From Nocardiopsis mwathae (GTDB lineage Bacteria; Actinomycetota; Actinomycetes; Streptosporangiales; Streptosporangiaceae): a DNA stretch of 64,000 bases. The position numbers were made by a program, and so were the translations under genes. The stretch covers positions 3,658,001 to 3,722,000 of the forward strand of contig NZ_JACHDS010000001.1 of assembly GCF_014201195.1 (NCBI RefSeq). The letters run 5' to 3'. Of this stretch, positions 61,734 through 64,000 are shown piece after piece. The notes beneath the pieces are model-generated. The model was given only the letters and a program-made list of their open reading frames with translations, ran no database searches and was not told the DNA's origin. Each line of letters begins with the position of its first letter. Positions within the stretch are counted from its first letter, which is position 1.

Positions 61734-61925
61734 CTAATCTTCGATGCTGATGGCCTGTTTGGGGCACATCCGCACGGCCTCCTCCAGTCCGCCGCGCAGC
61801 TCCTCGGGCGGCTCCTCCTGCAGGATGTAGAGGAAGTCGTCGTCGCGAACCTCGAAGACCTGGGGCAGGATCCCCATGCAGACCGCGTTGCTCTCGCAGC
61901 GGTCGAAGTCCACGTTCACCCGCAT
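61734..61925 (-). CDS. Three-cysteine [3Fe-4S] ferredoxin
   Basis: This 63-residue ferredoxin has cysteines C10, C16 and C54 (DRCESNAVC and VRMCPKQAI), and a non-cysteine residue where a fourth cluster ligand would be (around position 13). That pattern marks the [3Fe-4S] ferredoxins that serve cytochrome P450s in actinomycetes. It transfers single electrons in the cytoplasm. It converges on a ferredoxin reductase gene, with an IS and a short element between them; the pair may have been closer before the insertions. No P450 gene is in the window. GAGGAGCG precedes the ATG. Confidence 0.92.
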   Translation of the reverse strand: MRVNVDFDRCESNAVCMGILPQVFEVRDDDFLYILQEEPPEELRGGLEEAVRMCPKQAISIED

Positions 61926-62026
61926 GTGGCGCTCCTCACTTTCCCGTGTCTTTTCTCCGAGCCTAGCGGCGCTCCATGCGCGTGATCACGTGCGGCCCAC
62001 CCCTATCCACCGCCTGTCCGCCCTCG

Positions 62027-62098
62027 CCTCCGATGACCTCGGGAGAACGGTTCGAATTCTCGTCGTGATTCGAACCGCTCGCCCGCGACCATCGGAGG
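62027..62098 (-). terminator. Long nested hairpin after the iminopeptidase gene
   Basis: Outer arms CCTCCGATG (62027-62035) and CATCGGAGG (62090-62098) and inner arms CGGTTCGAAT (62048-62057) and ATTCGAACCG (62068-62077) are each perfect; the 12-base segments between pair at about 7 of 12 positions. The result is a 31-bp imperfect stem with a 10-nt loop, beginning eight bases past the iminopeptidase stop on the minus strand. Confidence 0.65.
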
Positions 62099-62106
62099 GG
62101 TGGGGG

Positions 62107-63204
<1,098 letters not shown>

Positions 63205-63312
63205 CTAGACACCATTCCGCCGCCCGACGATCTTGAGCGGGTCGCCTCGGAAACGCACCTTTCGCCCGGGTAAGGTGACCAGAGTCACAGTGACGACGTG
63301 GAGGTTTCGCCC

Positions 63313-64000
63313 ATGTCCAGCCCGGCAGCCCGCGAGTTCCGCTCCGCCCGCGACTTCCTCCTCGACCACCGCGAGGACCAGCACCTGGCCCACCGCGAAT
63401 TCCGCTGGCCGCGGCCCGAGGAGTTCAACTGGGCGCTGGACCACTTCGACGTCGCGGCCGCCGAGCACCCCGACCGGATCGCGCTGTGGATCGTGGAGGA
63501 GGACGGCACCGAGACCAAGACGACCTACGGCGAGCTCGCGCAGCGCTCCGGGCAGGTCGCCAACTGGCTGCTCGCCCAGGGCGTACACCGGGGCGACCGG
63601 GTGCTGGTCATGCTCGGCAACCAGGTCGAGCTGTGGGAGGCGACGCTGGCCGCGATGCGCCTGGGAGCGGTCGTCGTCCCCGCCACCACGCTGCTGTCCG
63701 AAAGCGACATCACCGATCGGATCGAGCGGGGCGAGATCGCCCACGTGATCGTCAACGCGGTCGACACCCCCAAGTTCGAGGGGGTGGGCGGGCACTGGAC
63801 GCGGATCGCGGTCGGGATCATGGAGGGCTGGCTCGACTACACCGACTCGCTCCACGCCGGTCTGGACTTCGCGCCGGAGGGCCCCACCCCCGCCGGAGAC
63901 CCGCTGCTGCTCTACTTCACCTCGGGCACCACCTCCCGACCCAAGATGGTGCTGCACACCCACCTCTCCTATCCCGTGGGGCACCTGTCCACCATGTACT
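63313..64000 (+). CDS. AMP-forming acyl-CoA synthetase, 3' end cut by window
   Basis: The ATG at 63313 follows GGAGG at a good distance, and the frame stays open to the window end (229 codons). The ANL-superfamily signature YFTSGTTSRPKM, the ATP-binding P-loop, is at about residues 201-212, and NWALDHFDVAAAEHPDRIAL and VLVMLGNQVELWEATLAAMRLGAVVVPATTLL are typical of medium-chain or benzoate-type acyl-CoA synthetases. It would activate a carboxylic acid with ATP and CoA. Substrate cannot be judged without the C-terminal half. Divergent from proline iminopeptidase. Confidence 0.92.
   Translation, partial: MSSPAAREFRSARDFLLDHREDQHLAHREFRWPRPEEFNWALDHFDVAAAEHPDRIALWIVEEDGTETKTTYGELAQRSGQVANWLLAQGVHRGDRVLVMLGNQVELWEATLAAMRLGAVVVPATTLLSESDITDRIERGEIAHVIVNAVDTPKFEGVGGHWTRIAVGIMEGWLDYTDSLHAGLDFAPEGPTPAGDPLLLYFTSGTTSRPKMVLHTHLSYPVGHLSTMY

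Noticed and set aside
61708-61736. Stretch TAGGACGTGTCCCGTTGG as a further insertion-sequence end
   Set aside because: It recalls IS termini but has no partner repeat nearby, so cannot be supported.
62048-62077. GGTTCGAAT resembling a tRNA T-arm
   Set aside because: It is half of a perfect hairpin with no acceptor, D or anticodon stem around it.

Overview
The window looks like a chromosomal segment of a high-GC actinomycete. Most codons end in G or C, starts are often GTG, genes are packed with 4-bp stop/start overlaps, and the content is typically actinobacterial: an AurF-like diiron oxygenase, DUF4873, an ABC sugar importer with no ATPase of its own, a CHASE3 kinase with a SpoIIE-type phosphatase, a Rhs/LamG secreted pair, and a lon gene preceded by an HspR-type (HAIR) repeat. 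A Nocardiopsaceae-like host is a reasonable guess, but nothing here proves a genus. No rRNA, tRNA or CRISPR array was seen.

1-6.5 kb is a lipophilic-substrate redox cluster: a GMC oxidoreductase (cut by the window edge), a MerR regulator, and a divergent tight run SDR / AurF-like oxygenase / Baeyer-Villiger-type flavoprotein / DUF4873. 6.7-12 kb holds adenosine deaminase, a DUF1537 sugar-acid kinase, an MFS exporter, an unknown protein and a cold-shock protein. 12-19.3 kb is a self-contained PTS locus: HPr and a 1-phosphofructokinase-family kinase on one side, and a DeoR regulator, separate IIC, IIB and IIA, a zinc dehydrogenase and Enzyme I on the other. 19.4-23.2 kb has a Gfo/Idh/MocA oxidoreductase and the C-terminal half of an MFS gene that abuts a large serine recombinase. 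23.3-27.4 kb has Lon, a HIT protein and an ArsR/SRPBCC pair.

27.4-39.2 kb is the most accessory part. A leftward operon encodes a secreted LamG protein, a 2169-residue Rhs protein with a variable tip, and then small membrane-protein genes in visibly AT-richer DNA. I read this as a polymorphic-toxin locus whose tip may act on membranes and whose immunity protein is membrane-embedded. This is inference.

39.5-48 kb contains a sulfonate utilisation operon (ssuD, flavin reductase, ssuC, ssuB, ssuA) and a divergent alpha-glucoside-type ABC importer. 48-51 kb has a DnaJ-like zinc-motif protein, an anchored protein, a fructosamine-kinase-family protein and a low-molecular-weight tyrosine phosphatase. 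51.2-54.6 kb is a signalling operon (receiver-phosphatase, CHASE3 histidine kinase, stand-alone receiver). Divergent from it are a haem oxygenase and a TetR regulator.

56.5-64 kb has a small membrane protein, a DnaQ-like exonuclease, an asparaginase, a ferredoxin reductase, a complete IS630-family element inserted in that gene's stop codon, a short IR-bounded element, a three-cysteine ferredoxin, proline iminopeptidase and the start of an acyl-CoA synthetase. Several gene ends carry long, near-perfect hairpins; two of them share the same 13-bp foot.
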